Assembly: GCA_965204875.1 (NCBI GenBank)
Contig: OZ242020.1
Location: 2,356,001 to 2,420,000 of the forward strand
Direction of reading: 5' to 3'
Origin: Aldehydirespirator sp965204875
GTDB taxonomy: Bacteria > Actinomycetota > Acidimicrobiia > Acidimicrobiales > Aldehydirespiratoraceae
DNA length: 64,000 bases
Positions 16,080-24,291 of this stretch are shown piece after piece. Each line of letters begins with the position of its first letter. The first letter of the stretch is position 1. The notes beneath the pieces are model-generated. The model worked only from the letters and a program-made list of their open reading frames with translations, was not told the origin of the DNA and ran no database searches. Both the position numbers and the translations under genes were made by a program.

Positions 16080-16085
16080 TAAGCT
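16080..16085 (+). promoter_or_regulatory. putative -10 element of a leaderless promoter (prs)
   Basis: TAAGCT lies 8 nt before ATG 16094, with no Shine-Dalgarno sequence. Confidence 0.5.
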
Positions 16086-16093
16086 GCCGGGCC

Positions 16094-17077
16094 ATGAAGC
16101 AGCAGACCCACAAGGAGCTCCGCATCGTGGCCGGGCGCTCAAGCCTGCTGTTCGCCGCCGACGTGTGCGCCGAGCTCGGGGTCGGGCTGGGCACAACGCA
16201 CATCGAGGACTTCGCCAACGGTGAGATCCACGTGCGCTACGGCGACTCGATCCGCGGCTGCGACGTGTTCATCATCGGCACGCACGCCGCCTGGGAAGGG
16301 GGCTCCATCAACGACGCCATCCTGGAGCAGCTCGTGATGGTGGACGCGGCGAAGCGGGCCTCGGCGAAGCGCATCACGGTCGTCGCACCCTTCTACGGCT
16401 ATGCCCGCCAGGACCGCAAGGCGTCTGGGCGCGAGCCCATCTCGGCGCGGCTGCTCGCGGACATGTTCCTCGCAGCCGGAGCGAAGCGCCTGGTGTCGGT
16501 CGACCTGCACTCCGGCCAGATCCAGGGTTTCTTCGACGGTCCCGTCGATCACCTGACCGCCATGCCGGTTCTCATCGACTACCTGCGATCCCTCGACGTC
16601 GACGAACTGGTCATCGTCTCGCCCGACGCCGGGCGCGTCAAGGTGGCCGAGCGCTACACGCACCTGCTCAACGCCGACCTGGCCATCGTTCACAAGCGCC
16701 GCCGCGACGACGCCAAGAACATGGTGTCGGCCAAGGAGATTGTCGGTGACGTGGCGGGGCGCACCTGCGTGGTGGTGGACGACATGATCGACACCGCCGG
16801 GACGATCGTGGCGGCAGCCGACCTGCTGGCAGCCAACGGCGCCAGCCGGGTGATCGCGGCCACGACCCACGCGGTGCTGTCCGGGCCGGCGGTCGAGCGG
16901 CTCAAGGGTTCGGCGATCGATTCGGTCGTGTGCACCGACACGCTGCCGCTGGCGGCTCACAAGCGCTTCGACAAGCTGAGCGTGGTGTCGGTCGCCCCGA
17001 TCGTCGCCCGAGCGGTGTCCGCGGTGTTCGAGGACACCTCGGTGAGCGAGATCTTCGGTGGCAACAACCTGGTGTGA
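16094..17077 (+). CDS. prs: ribose-phosphate pyrophosphokinase (PRPP synthetase)
   Basis: 327 residues. It makes 5-phosphoribosyl-1-pyrophosphate from ribose 5-phosphate and ATP for nucleotide, histidine and tryptophan synthesis. Class I features: FANGEIHVRYGDSIRGCDVF near 38–57, the ATP-binding PFYGYARQDRK near 99–109, the metal-binding VDLHSGQIQGFF near 136–147, and the PRPP loop VVVDDMIDTAGT near 227–238. The start follows a -10-like hexamer by 8 nt. The glmU gene that precedes prs in mycobacteria is not in the window. Confidence 0.96.
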   Translation: MKQQTHKELRIVAGRSSLLFAADVCAELGVGLGTTHIEDFANGEIHVRYGDSIRGCDVFIIGTHAAWEGGSINDAILEQLVMVDAAKRASAKRITVVAPFYGYARQDRKASGREPISARLLADMFLAAGAKRLVSVDLHSGQIQGFFDGPVDHLTAMPVLIDYLRSLDVDELVIVSPDAGRVKVAERYTHLLNADLAIVHKRRRDDAKNMVSAKEIVGDVAGRTCVVVDDMIDTAGTIVAAADLLAANGASRVIAATTHAVLSGPAVERLKGSAIDSVVCTDTLPLAAHKRFDKLSVVSVAPIVARAVSAVFEDTSVSEIFGGNNLV

Positions 17078-17104
17078 GGCCGCTAGAACCCGCTATGGGA
17101 CCGC

Positions 17105-17110
17105 TAGCCT
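17105..17110 (+). promoter_or_regulatory. putative -10 element of a leaderless promoter (rplY)
   Basis: TAGCCT lies 7 nt before ATG 17118. Confidence 0.45.
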
Positions 17111-17117
17111 GCGGCGA

Positions 17118-17750
17118 ATGGCTATGAACCTTCTGGCCGCCGAGGCCGGGCGATCCCGCGGCACCGGGCCGAGCCGCCGCCTGCGCCGCAGCGGCCGCGT
17201 GCCCGCGGTGGTCTACGGCAAGGGCGGTGAGCCGGTGCCAGTCACGGTCGGTCTGGCCGAGCTGCGGACGGTGCTCAGCACCGAGGCCGGCCTCAACGCC
17301 CTGATCACGCTGGAGATGGCCGGCGACCGGCAGCTCGCCATCGTCAAGGAACTGCAGCGCCACCCGGTTCGCCGCGACGTGATGCACGTCGACTTCCTGC
17401 GGATCGACCCCGACCTCGAGGTGGAGGTCGAGGTGCCGCTGGTGCTCACCGGCGAGCCCAAGAGGGTCACCCAGGCCAGCGGCATGGTCGACCAGGTGCT
17501 CCACCGGCTGCCCGTGCGGGCCAAGCCGTCACAGATCCCCGTGGAGGTCCATGCCGATGTGAGCGGCCTGGAGGTGGGGCACTCGCTGCGCGTGGCAGAC
17601 ATCGAGCTGCCGGACGGGGTCTCGGTGGCGTGCGATCCCGACGATCCGTTCGCGGTCGGCCTCATCACCCGCTCCACCAAGGAGTACCTGCGGCAGATCA
17701 AGGATTCCGAGGACGAAGAGAGTCCAGACGAGGTTCCGGGCGAGTCCTGA
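17118..17750 (+). CDS. rplY: 50S ribosomal protein L25/general stress protein Ctc
   Basis: 210 residues, the long CTC form of bL25. The N-terminal 5S rRNA-binding domain shows LRRSGRVPAVVYGKG near 24–38 and KELQRHPVRRDVMHVDFLRI near 78–97. The TL5-type C-terminal domain follows, ending in an acidic tail (DSEDEESPDEVPGES). It binds 5S rRNA in the central protuberance. It sits between prs and pth, as in mycobacteria. Confidence 0.95.
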   Translation: MAMNLLAAEAGRSRGTGPSRRLRRSGRVPAVVYGKGGEPVPVTVGLAELRTVLSTEAGLNALITLEMAGDRQLAIVKELQRHPVRRDVMHVDFLRIDPDLEVEVEVPLVLTGEPKRVTQASGMVDQVLHRLPVRAKPSQIPVEVHADVSGLEVGHSLRVADIELPDGVSVACDPDDPFAVGLITRSTKEYLRQIKDSEDEESPDEVPGES

Positions 17751-17798
17751 GCGGCTGCGACACCAGCGGTCCTGAGATCTCTCGCGCCCGAAGCTGCC

Positions 17799-18413
17799 GT
17801 GTCAGCCGGTCTCCGACCATCCCGAACGGGAACCGCCGCCGATCTGCTCGCGGTGGGGCTCGGCAATCCCGGAGACCAGTACGCCCGAACCCGCCACAAC
17901 GCCGGGGTGTGGGTCATCGAGGAGATCCTGAGGCGCCACGGCGGTCGGCTGCGCAGGTCGCGGCGAGAGCACGCCACCGCAGCGGATCTGAGGCTGCAGG
18001 GGCGCCGCCTGGTCGCAGCTGTGCCCACGACCTGGATGAACGAGTCCGGCCGCGCCGTCGGCCCGCTGGTGCGGCGCCACGGGATCCGTGACCTGAGCCG
18101 TCTGGTGGTGCTGCACGACGAGCTCGATCTTCCACCCGGCCGGCTCAAGGTCAAGTCGGGCGGGGGGATCGCCGGTCACAAGGGACTCGAGTCGGTTCGC
18201 GCCTGCCTGCGCAGCGACGCCTTCACGCGCCTGCGCCTGGGTGTGGGCAAGCCCGAGACCACTCCGAGGGGGGGCGACTACGTGCTGAAGCGCCCCGGCA
18301 GGGCCGAGCGCGAGCCGATCGACGCCATGGTGCGGCGCGCCGCCGACGCCGTCGAGTGCCTGCTCGCTGACGGCCTCGAAGTCGCGATGAACCGGTTCAA
18401 CAGCCTCCAATAG
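17799..18413 (+). CDS. pth: peptidyl-tRNA hydrolase
   Basis: 204 residues from GTG 17799. Pth releases peptides from prematurely dropped peptidyl-tRNA. The family core GLGNPGDQYARTRHNAGVWV contains the catalytic His and the essential Asn; later blocks are T-W-M-N-E-S-G, VVLHDELDLPPGRLKVKSGG and AGHKGLESV. The core begins only about 18 residues after the chosen start. GTG 17850 directly before G-L-G-N-P-G is the alternative, and the extra N-terminal residues look unconserved, so the exact start is uncertain. Confidence 0.94.
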   Translation: MSAGLRPSRTGTAADLLAVGLGNPGDQYARTRHNAGVWVIEEILRRHGGRLRRSRREHATAADLRLQGRRLVAAVPTTWMNESGRAVGPLVRRHGIRDLSRLVVLHDELDLPPGRLKVKSGGGIAGHKGLESVRACLRSDAFTRLRLGVGKPETTPRGGDYVLKRPGRAEREPIDAMVRRAADAVECLLADGLEVAMNRFNSLQ

Positions 18414-18441
18414 AGCGGGCGCGAGAGATGCGGGCGCGATG

Positions 18442-18534
18442 GATGGCTGAGCACGCGGCCGGCGCGCGGTGGCGCCGCTGCGGGTGCTCCGTGCGTTGCG
18501 CGGGCGCGCGCTGATGGCCGAGCACGCCTCCGGC
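18442..18534 (+). repeat. duplicate of the mfd start, 71 bp apart
   Basis: GATGGCTGAGCACGCGGCCG at 18442 matches GATGGCCGAGCACGCCTCCG at 18513, which carries the likely ATG of mfd (19 of 22 bases agree over 18442–18463). The first copy also contains an ATG but is not in a frame that leads into the protein. Confidence 0.85.
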
Positions 18535-21500
18535 CTGCAGGCTCTGGTGCCGGTCCTGGCGGGGCACCCGGCGCTGCTCGAGCTCCTGGGCCGGCGCACT
18601 GCGAGCCTGGTCGTGCCCGAGCCCGCCCGGGCCATGGCGCTGGCCGGCCTCAGCGCCGCCTCGAAGCGCCGCCCCCTGCTGGTGGTGACCCCCACCCGCA
18701 CCGGGGCCGAGTCCCTGGCGGCCGACCTGGCCTGCTTCCTGGGGCCCGAGCAGGTGGAGGAGCTGCCCGCCTGGGAGACGCTGCCCTTAGAGCGGGTCAG
18801 CCCCTCGGTGTCCACGATGGGCCGCCGCTGCCGGACCCTGCACCGCCTGTCGGATCCCGACCGTGCCCCGGCGGTCGCGGTGGCCTCGGCTCGGGCGCTG
18901 GCCCAGCGAGTGGACCCCGACGGCGTGGCTGGGCCTGTCGCGGTCGCGCTGGGCGGGACCGTCGATCAGTCCGGCCTCATCGAAGACCTCGCAGCCTTCG
19001 GCTACTGCCGCGAGCACCAGGTAGAGCACGCCGGCGAGTTCGCGGTGCGCGGCTCGATCATCGACGTCTATCCCTCCACGGATTCCATGCCGGTGCGCAT
19101 CGACCTCTGGGGCGACGAGGTGGATCGGCTCAGCCGGTTCTCGGTCGGCGACCAGCGCTCCACCGCGGCGGTGCCGCGGATCGAGCTGTACCCGGCGCGC
19201 GAGGTGCGTCCCGACGCGGCCATGCGGCGCCGCGCCGCGGAGCTGGCAGGCGAGCAGCCCTGGGGCCGGGCCCAGTGGGATCGCATAGCCGATGGCGAGA
19301 TGTTCGAGGGGATGGAGTCGTGGTGGCCGTGGCTGGTCGAGAGCCGTTCCGTGGTGTCGGACCTGCTCGGTGAGGGCGCCGCGGTGGTGCTGGTGGAGCC
19401 CCAGCGGATCGCCCAGCGGGTCGCCGAGGTGCTGGCGGACGAGGAGGACCTGGCCGAGGCGCTGGCCGAGACCTGGGGCGCCTCCGCCGCCGGGATGCCG
19501 CGGCTGCACTCCGGCGCGGACGAGCTGTTCTCAGCATCGGCGGCGCCCGCGGCCGATGCGCCGGTGTGGATGCTGCCGTCGGTGGCGGACTCGCCGTCGC
19601 AGCCGGCCATGTCGGCGTCCGGCTGGGAGCGGCTCCACGGCAGCCTCGAGCCGCGGGCGCGGCGCATCCGCGAGCTGCTGGCCGGCGGCTACAGGGTGGT
19701 GCTCTGCGGCAGCAGCGCGGCGGCGGCCAAGCGGCTGTCCGACCTTCTCGCCGGCGAGGGTGTGCGGCTCGAGCCTGCCACCGCCGCCCTGGGCCGCGGC
19801 GCGGTGCTCGGCGATCTCAAGTTGGCCGTCCTCGCCGAGGCCGACGTCACGGGCCGCCGCAGCGCCCACCGCGCGCCGCGCGCCCGCTCGCGCGACCAGA
19901 GGCGCTATTTCGAGGATCTCCAGCCCGGCAGCTTCGTGGTGCACCACCATCACGGGGTGGCGCGCTTCGAGGGGATGGTGCGCAGAGCCATCGGCGGCCA
20001 CGAGCGCGAGTACCTGCTGCTGGCCTACCGCGGCGGCGACCGCCTGTACGTGCCGTCGGACCAGGTCGACTCGGTCCGCCACTACACGGGCGGCGACAGT
20101 CCCGCGCTGTCGCGCATGGGCGGCGCCGAGTGGTCGGCCGCCAAGGGGCGTGTCCGCAGCGCCGTCTCCGAGGTAGCGCAGGAGCTGGTCGTCCTCTACC
20201 AGACTCGGATGGCCTCGCAGGGTTGGGCCTGCGACCCCGACACACCCTGGCAGCAGGAGCTGGAGGACTCGTTCGAGTTCGCCGAGACCCGCGATCAGAT
20301 GCAGGCACTGGCCGACGTCAAGGCCGACATGGAGCGGCCCGTGCCCATGGACCGGCTGATCGTGGGCGATGTCGGCTTCGGCAAGACCGAGATCGCGCTG
20401 CGGGCCGCGTTCAAGGCGGTCCAGAGCGGCCGCCAGGCGGCCATGCTGGTGCCGACCACGCTGCTCGCCCAGCAGCACGCCCAGACCCTGAGGGAGCGCT
20501 ACGCGCCGTTCCCGGTGCGCGTGGAGATGCTGAGCCGCTTCCTCACGCCCGCGCAGGCCCGCGAGGTGGTGCGGGGCCTGGGCACCGGCGAGGTCGACGT
20601 GGTGGTCGGCACCCACCGGCTGCTATCGGCCGACGTGAGGTTCAAGCGCCTCGGCTTGCTGGTGATCGACGAGGAGCAGCGCTTCGGGGTGCGTCACAAA
20701 GAGGCCATCAAGACGCTTCGCTCCGATGTCGACGTGCTCACCCTGACGGCCACGCCGGTGCCGCGGACTCTGGAGATGAGCCTCACCGGCATCCGCGACA
20801 TGTCGCTGCTGAACACCCCTCCGGCGGAGCGCAAGCCGATCCTCACCTACGTCGGCGAGCGGGCCGACCGCCCGGTGGCCGAGGCCATCCGGCGCGAGCT
20901 GCTGCGCGACGGCCAGGTCTTCTACGTGCACAACCGTGTGGCCGACATCGAGCACGCGGCGGATCGGCTGCGCTCGCTGGTGCCGGAGGCACGGGTGGCC
21001 GTGGCTCACGGCCAGATGGACGAGGGCACGCTGGAGCAGGTCGTGCTCGACTTCGCCGACCAGCGTTACGACGTGCTGGTGTGCACCACGATCATCGAGT
21101 CCGGCATCGACATGCCGACGGTCAACACGCTCGTGGTGGCGCGTGCGGACCGCCTCGGGTTGGGACAGATGCACCAGATCAGGGGCCGGGTGGGCCGCTC
21201 GGGCCGCCGGGCCTACGCCTACCTGTTCCATCCGCCGGAGATGGTCCTCTCAGAGGAGGCATACGAGCGGCTCAAGACGATCGGGGAGTCCACGGAGCTG
21301 GGCTCGGGCTTCCGCATCGCCATGCGGGACCTGGAGATCCGCGGGGCGGGCAACCTGCTCGGCGACGCCCAGTCCGGGCACATCGCCGCGGTCGGCTACG
21401 ACCTCTACTGCCGGCTGGTGCTGGAGGCGGTGGCGGAGTTGCGGGGCGACACCGCAGCCGAGCCCGCCGGAGTGAAGATCGAGGTTCCCGTGGACGCCCA

Positions 21501-21936
21501 CATTCCCGTCGACTACATGGCGCGCGAGGCGTCGCGCCTGGAGGCGTACCGGCGGCTCTCGGAGGTGACCGAGATGTCGGAGGTGGACGACGTGAGAGCC
21601 GAGTGGAACGACCGCTTCGGCACGCCGCCGCAGCCCGCGGAGACGCTTCTGGCGATAGGCCGCCTCCGCTGCGAGTGCCTGCGCGTCGGGGTCTCGGAGG
21701 TCATCGTCACGAGCCGCGGCAGCGCATTGTCGGGTGCGGCCTACCAGGCGCGGCTGGCGCCGGTGCGGCTGCCGGCGAGCCGCCAGGCGCGCCTGCGCCG
21801 CCTCTACGGTCCGGGTGCGCGGTACTCCGAGCCGGCCTCGGAGCTGAAGGTGCAGCTGCCGGAGCGCAACGGCGCGGTCATCGAGCAACTCGTGGAGCTG
21901 CTCGATCAGGTCGTCGCGTCCCCGAGCGCGCCTTGA
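18514..21936 (+). CDS. mfd: transcription-repair coupling factor Mfd
   Basis: 1140 residues. Mfd displaces RNA polymerase stalled at lesions and recruits UvrA using ATP. Regions in order: UvrB-like N-terminal module (LPAWETLPLERVSPS; YCREHQVEHAGEFAVRGSI), the RNA polymerase-interacting CarD-like domain (PGSFVVHHHHGVARFEGM near 470), the helicase motifs with Walker A GDVGFGKTEIALRAAF near 618–633, D-E-E-Q-R-F motif II, TATPVPRTLEMSL, RGRVGRSGRRAYAYL, and a C-terminal TRCF domain. ATG 18514 is preferred over GTG 18469, because the longer form adds Arg-rich sequence overlapping a duplicated start region. Confidence 0.96.
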   Translation: MAEHASGLQALVPVLAGHPALLELLGRRTASLVVPEPARAMALAGLSAASKRRPLLVVTPTRTGAESLAADLACFLGPEQVEELPAWETLPLERVSPSVSTMGRRCRTLHRLSDPDRAPAVAVASARALAQRVDPDGVAGPVAVALGGTVDQSGLIEDLAAFGYCREHQVEHAGEFAVRGSIIDVYPSTDSMPVRIDLWGDEVDRLSRFSVGDQRSTAAVPRIELYPAREVRPDAAMRRRAAELAGEQPWGRAQWDRIADGEMFEGMESWWPWLVESRSVVSDLLGEGAAVVLVEPQRIAQRVAEVLADEEDLAEALAETWGASAAGMPRLHSGADELFSASAAPAADAPVWMLPSVADSPSQPAMSASGWERLHGSLEPRARRIRELLAGGYRVVLCGSSAAAAKRLSDLLAGEGVRLEPATAALGRGAVLGDLKLAVLAEADVTGRRSAHRAPRARSRDQRRYFEDLQPGSFVVHHHHGVARFEGMVRRAIGGHEREYLLLAYRGGDRLYVPSDQVDSVRHYTGGDSPALSRMGGAEWSAAKGRVRSAVSEVAQELVVLYQTRMASQGWACDPDTPWQQELEDSFEFAETRDQMQALADVKADMERPVPMDRLIVGDVGFGKTEIALRAAFKAVQSGRQAAMLVPTTLLAQQHAQTLRERYAPFPVRVEMLSRFLTPAQAREVVRGLGTGEVDVVVGTHRLLSADVRFKRLGLLVIDEEQRFGVRHKEAIKTLRSDVDVLTLTATPVPRTLEMSLTGIRDMSLLNTPPAERKPILTYVGERADRPVAEAIRRELLRDGQVFYVHNRVADIEHAADRLRSLVPEARVAVAHGQMDEGTLEQVVLDFADQRYDVLVCTTIIESGIDMPTVNTLVVARADRLGLGQMHQIRGRVGRSGRRAYAYLFHPPEMVLSEEAYERLKTIGESTELGSGFRIAMRDLEIRGAGNLLGDAQSGHIAAVGYDLYCRLVLEAVAELRGDTAAEPAGVKIEVPVDAHIPVDYMAREASRLEAYRRLSEVTEMSEVDDVRAEWNDRFGTPPQPAETLLAIGRLRCECLRVGVSEVIVTSRGSALSGAAYQARLAPVRLPASRQARLRRLYGPGARYSEPASELKVQLPERNGAVIEQLVELLDQVVASPSAP

Positions 21937-22013
21937 GGGTGTTGGGCGTGACCCGGCGCGCTTCGAGGGCTGCCGGCTGCGGAGCTGTGCGGCCTGAGGT
22001 ACGCCCTGAACGC

Positions 22014-22019
22014 TAGGGT
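22014..22019 (+). promoter_or_regulatory. putative -10 element of a leaderless promoter (PPIase lipoprotein gene)
   Basis: TAGGGT lies 9 nt before GTG 22029. Confidence 0.4.
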
Positions 22020-22028
22020 CCGGGTTCC

Positions 22029-22988
22029 GTGAGCTGGCTCCGCCCGTCTGCCGCTGCCCGCGGTGCCGTTGTTGCTGTGGCTGTGACGCTGGCGCTGCTC
22101 GCCGCCGGGTGCGCTGGCGGGGGCGAGAGCGCCGCGGAGGTCGGCGATGTGGCCTACAACGTCGATGACCTGCACGCATATCTCGCCGGATCCGACGACG
22201 CGCCGGCGGCACTGCGCAGCGATGCGGCTGCCTGGCTCACCGACTGGGTGTACTTCGCAGCTCTTGAGGCGGAGCTTGCGGGCAGGGGCGTGGCTGTCAC
22301 CACAGAGCACGAGTCCGCAGCGGTGGCCGAGCTGACCGCGGCAGACCCGACCTTCGTTCCCGGCGTCGCGGGCGGCGACGTGGTGATCCGCCAGCAGGCG
22401 GTGATCCTCGCGGCCGTGGAGTGGAGCGAGAGCCAGGTTCCCGAGGCGCCCGCCGACCCGGCGGCACTGGCGCCGGTCCGCTACCTGTGCTCCCGGCACA
22501 TCCTCGTCGCTTCCGAGGCCGAGGCTCGCGCCGTGCTGCAACGCCTGGGCGCCGAGCCCTTCGAGCAGCTCGCAGCGGAAATGTCGCTGGACCAGGGCAG
22601 TGGATCGGTCGGCGGCAATCTCGGCTGCCTGGCCGAGGGCAGGCTCGTGGCACCCTTCGAGGCTGCGGCCTATGCGTCCGACCCCGGCGATGTGGTGCTT
22701 GCCGAGACCAGCTTCGGGTTCCATGTGATCGAGGTCATCAGCTCGGGCCCGGCCACGGCGGACAACCATCCCCAGCTTGATGAGCAGGCGCTCGAGTTCA
22801 TGGCGGCCGAGGCCGGCCGGTCGGCGCAGGCGAGAGCGGACTCGGAGCGCCGGCAACGCCAGAGTGAGCTCCTGGGCGAGCTGCAGGCCGCGACCCTGGA
22901 GCGCCTGTCTGACGAGGTCAGCATCAACGACCGCTACGGGATCTGGGATCCGGCCCAGTTACGGGTGGTGCCCGAGCACCCCTCCTGA
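22029..22988 (+). CDS. parvulin-type peptidyl-prolyl isomerase lipoprotein (SurA/PrsA-like)
   Basis: 319 residues. A signal peptide ends in a lipobox L-A-A-G-C (Cys near residue 27). A SurA-N-like helical region follows. The PpiC domain begins at about residue 154 (VRYLCSRHILVASEAEARAVL) and ends with the hallmark F-G-F-H-V-I-E-V. It probably assists folding of secreted proteins on the outer face of the membrane. It sits between mfd and mazG; in M. tuberculosis the lipoprotein gene lpqU lies after mazG, so this gene may be a functional addition rather than its orthologue. GTG start with no Shine-Dalgarno. Confidence 0.85.
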   Translation: MSWLRPSAAARGAVVAVAVTLALLAAGCAGGGESAAEVGDVAYNVDDLHAYLAGSDDAPAALRSDAAAWLTDWVYFAALEAELAGRGVAVTTEHESAAVAELTAADPTFVPGVAGGDVVIRQQAVILAAVEWSESQVPEAPADPAALAPVRYLCSRHILVASEAEARAVLQRLGAEPFEQLAAEMSLDQGSGSVGGNLGCLAEGRLVAPFEAAAYASDPGDVVLAETSFGFHVIEVISSGPATADNHPQLDEQALEFMAAEAGRSAQARADSERRQRQSELLGELQAATLERLSDEVSINDRYGIWDPAQLRVVPEHPS

Positions 22989-23015
22989 GGGCTTGCGGGA
23001 CGACTTGGGAAGATC

Positions 23016-24083
23016 ATGGCAGCGCACTCGGACCCTTCGCTGCATTCGGACTCTGTCGGGGAGGCGGACCTTTCGAGTGAACTGCAAGCGTCGGGCGTTG
23101 TCGGCGTCTCCGCTTCCACTCGCACCGAGAGTTCCCCGGGCACCGAGAGCCTGCCAGTCGCTGTGACGGCGGGGGTTGACGCCGAAGGTCAGATGGCTGC
23201 AGATACAGCCTGCGTTGACGCCGAGGGCAGGATGATCGATGAGATGGTGCGTGTCGACCGGCTGGTGCGCACGCTGCGGGCGCGTTGTCCCTGGGACGCC
23301 GAGCAGACGCATGCCAGCCTGCGCCGCCACCTGCTCGAGGAAACCTACGAGACGTTGGAGGCACTAGACGCCATAGCCGCTTGCACATCCGCATCGCTGT
23401 CGTCGTTTCCGTCACGGTCACTGTCGGGCTCATCTGCTCCGCAGTCGCCGTCGTCATCCCAGTCGTCGCCGCCGTCACCACCATCGCTGTCGCCGTCCTC
23501 ACCATCGCCGTCGTCGCCGTCGCCGGCGGGCGCTGCGTTGGACGACAGCCTCTGCGAGGAGCTCGGCGACCTGCTCTACCAGGTGTGGTTCCACTCGCTG
23601 CTGGCCTCGGAGCGTGGCGCGTTCGGTGTGGCCGACGTGGCGCGGCGCCTGCACGACAAGCTGGTGGCGCGCCACCCTCACGTGTTCGGCGAGGTCGAGG
23701 CCCGCGACGCTGACGCGGTGCGCGCCAACTGGGACGTGATCAAGCAGGCCGAGAAGGGCCGGGACTCGACGCTGGACGGCATCCCGGCCACGCTGCCGGC
23801 TCTGCTGCGGGCCGTGAAGGTGCTCAAGCGGGCCGCCGCGGGTGAGCTGATGGAGCCTGCCGATCCCGCTTCCTGCATGGAAGAGGCCCGGGGGTCGCTG
23901 GCCGAGCTTGGACGCGATCCGAGCGAGGAGCGTCTGGGCGACCTGCTGATGGCGGCGGTCGGTCTGGGGCGGTGCCTGTCGATCGATCCCGAGGACGCGC
24001 TGCGCGCGGCCACCGACCGGGCCGAGCGGCGCTATCGCCGGATCGAGCGCGAGGCGCGCCGAGCCTCGTCTGCCGGCTGCTAG
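23016..24083 (+). CDS. mazG: MazG nucleoside triphosphate pyrophosphohydrolase with Ser/Pro-rich insertion
   Basis: 355 residues from ATG 23016. The first MazG helix block (RTLRARCPWDAEQTHASLRR, then LLEETYE) is followed not by the usual short loop and E-E-L-G-D-L-L but by about 50 residues of Ser/Pro (roughly 122–174). The core then resumes at CEELGDLLYQVWFHSLLASE, with FGEVEARDADAVRANWD further on. MazG hydrolyses non-canonical or stress NTPs. The first 70 residues are unconserved and contain a 39-bp in-frame duplication (VDAEGQM/VDAEGRM), so ATG 23193 or 23232 may be the true start. Position before eno matches mycobacteria. Confidence 0.9.
   Translation: MAAHSDPSLHSDSVGEADLSSELQASGVVGVSASTRTESSPGTESLPVAVTAGVDAEGQMAADTACVDAEGRMIDEMVRVDRLVRTLRARCPWDAEQTHASLRRHLLEETYETLEALDAIAACTSASLSSFPSRSLSGSSAPQSPSSSQSSPPSPPSLSPSSPSPSSPSPAGAALDDSLCEELGDLLYQVWFHSLLASERGAFGVADVARRLHDKLVARHPHVFGEVEARDADAVRANWDVIKQAEKGRDSTLDGIPATLPALLRAVKVLKRAAAGELMEPADPASCMEEARGSLAELGRDPSEERLGDLLMAAVGLGRCLSIDPEDALRAATDRAERRYRRIEREARRASSAGC
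23175..23234 (+). repeat. 39-bp spaced duplication near the mazG start
   Basis: GTTGACGCCGAAGGTCAGATG at 23175 recurs as GTTGACGCCGAGGGCAGGATG at 23214. The two copies are in frame and each ends in an ATG. Confidence 0.85.
23383..23540 (+). repeat. GTCGCC/TCACCATCG-like low-complexity insertion in mazG
   Basis: A stretch rich in TCGCCGTC and TCACCATC units encodes a Ser/Pro-rich loop placed inside the conserved MazG domain. The boundaries are approximate. Confidence 0.8.
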
Positions 24084-24092
24084 CTGCCGGTT

Positions 24093-24205
24093 CGCTCACG
24101 CCGCGGGCCGCTCCGCTAGCGGCCGCAACCGGTGCCTGAGCGCATGAGGTGTAGGTCCGCTCACGCCGGCGGGTCTCTCCGCTAGCCTTGCCGCTCACGC
24201 CGACG
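24093..24205 (+). repeat. three imperfect direct repeats upstream of eno
   Basis: CGCTCACGCCG occurs at 24093, 24158 and 24192. The first two copies are 65 bp apart and both continue to CTCCGCTAGC. The 208-bp mazG–eno gap otherwise carries the eno ribosome binding site (GGAGG about 14 nt before GTG). Confidence 0.75.
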
Positions 24206-24291
24206 GGCGCCGCGACCTCGCGACGGGGCGGCGGGCCGTTGGCGGTGTCGCCCCCGCGGGGCGATTTCGCGATCTGGCCGGAGGTTCGAGG

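Noticed and set aside
18469..18513. GTG 18469 as the mfd start
   Set aside because: The extra 15 residues are Arg/Leu-rich, unlike the family, and lie within a duplicated start region; ATG 18514 fits better.
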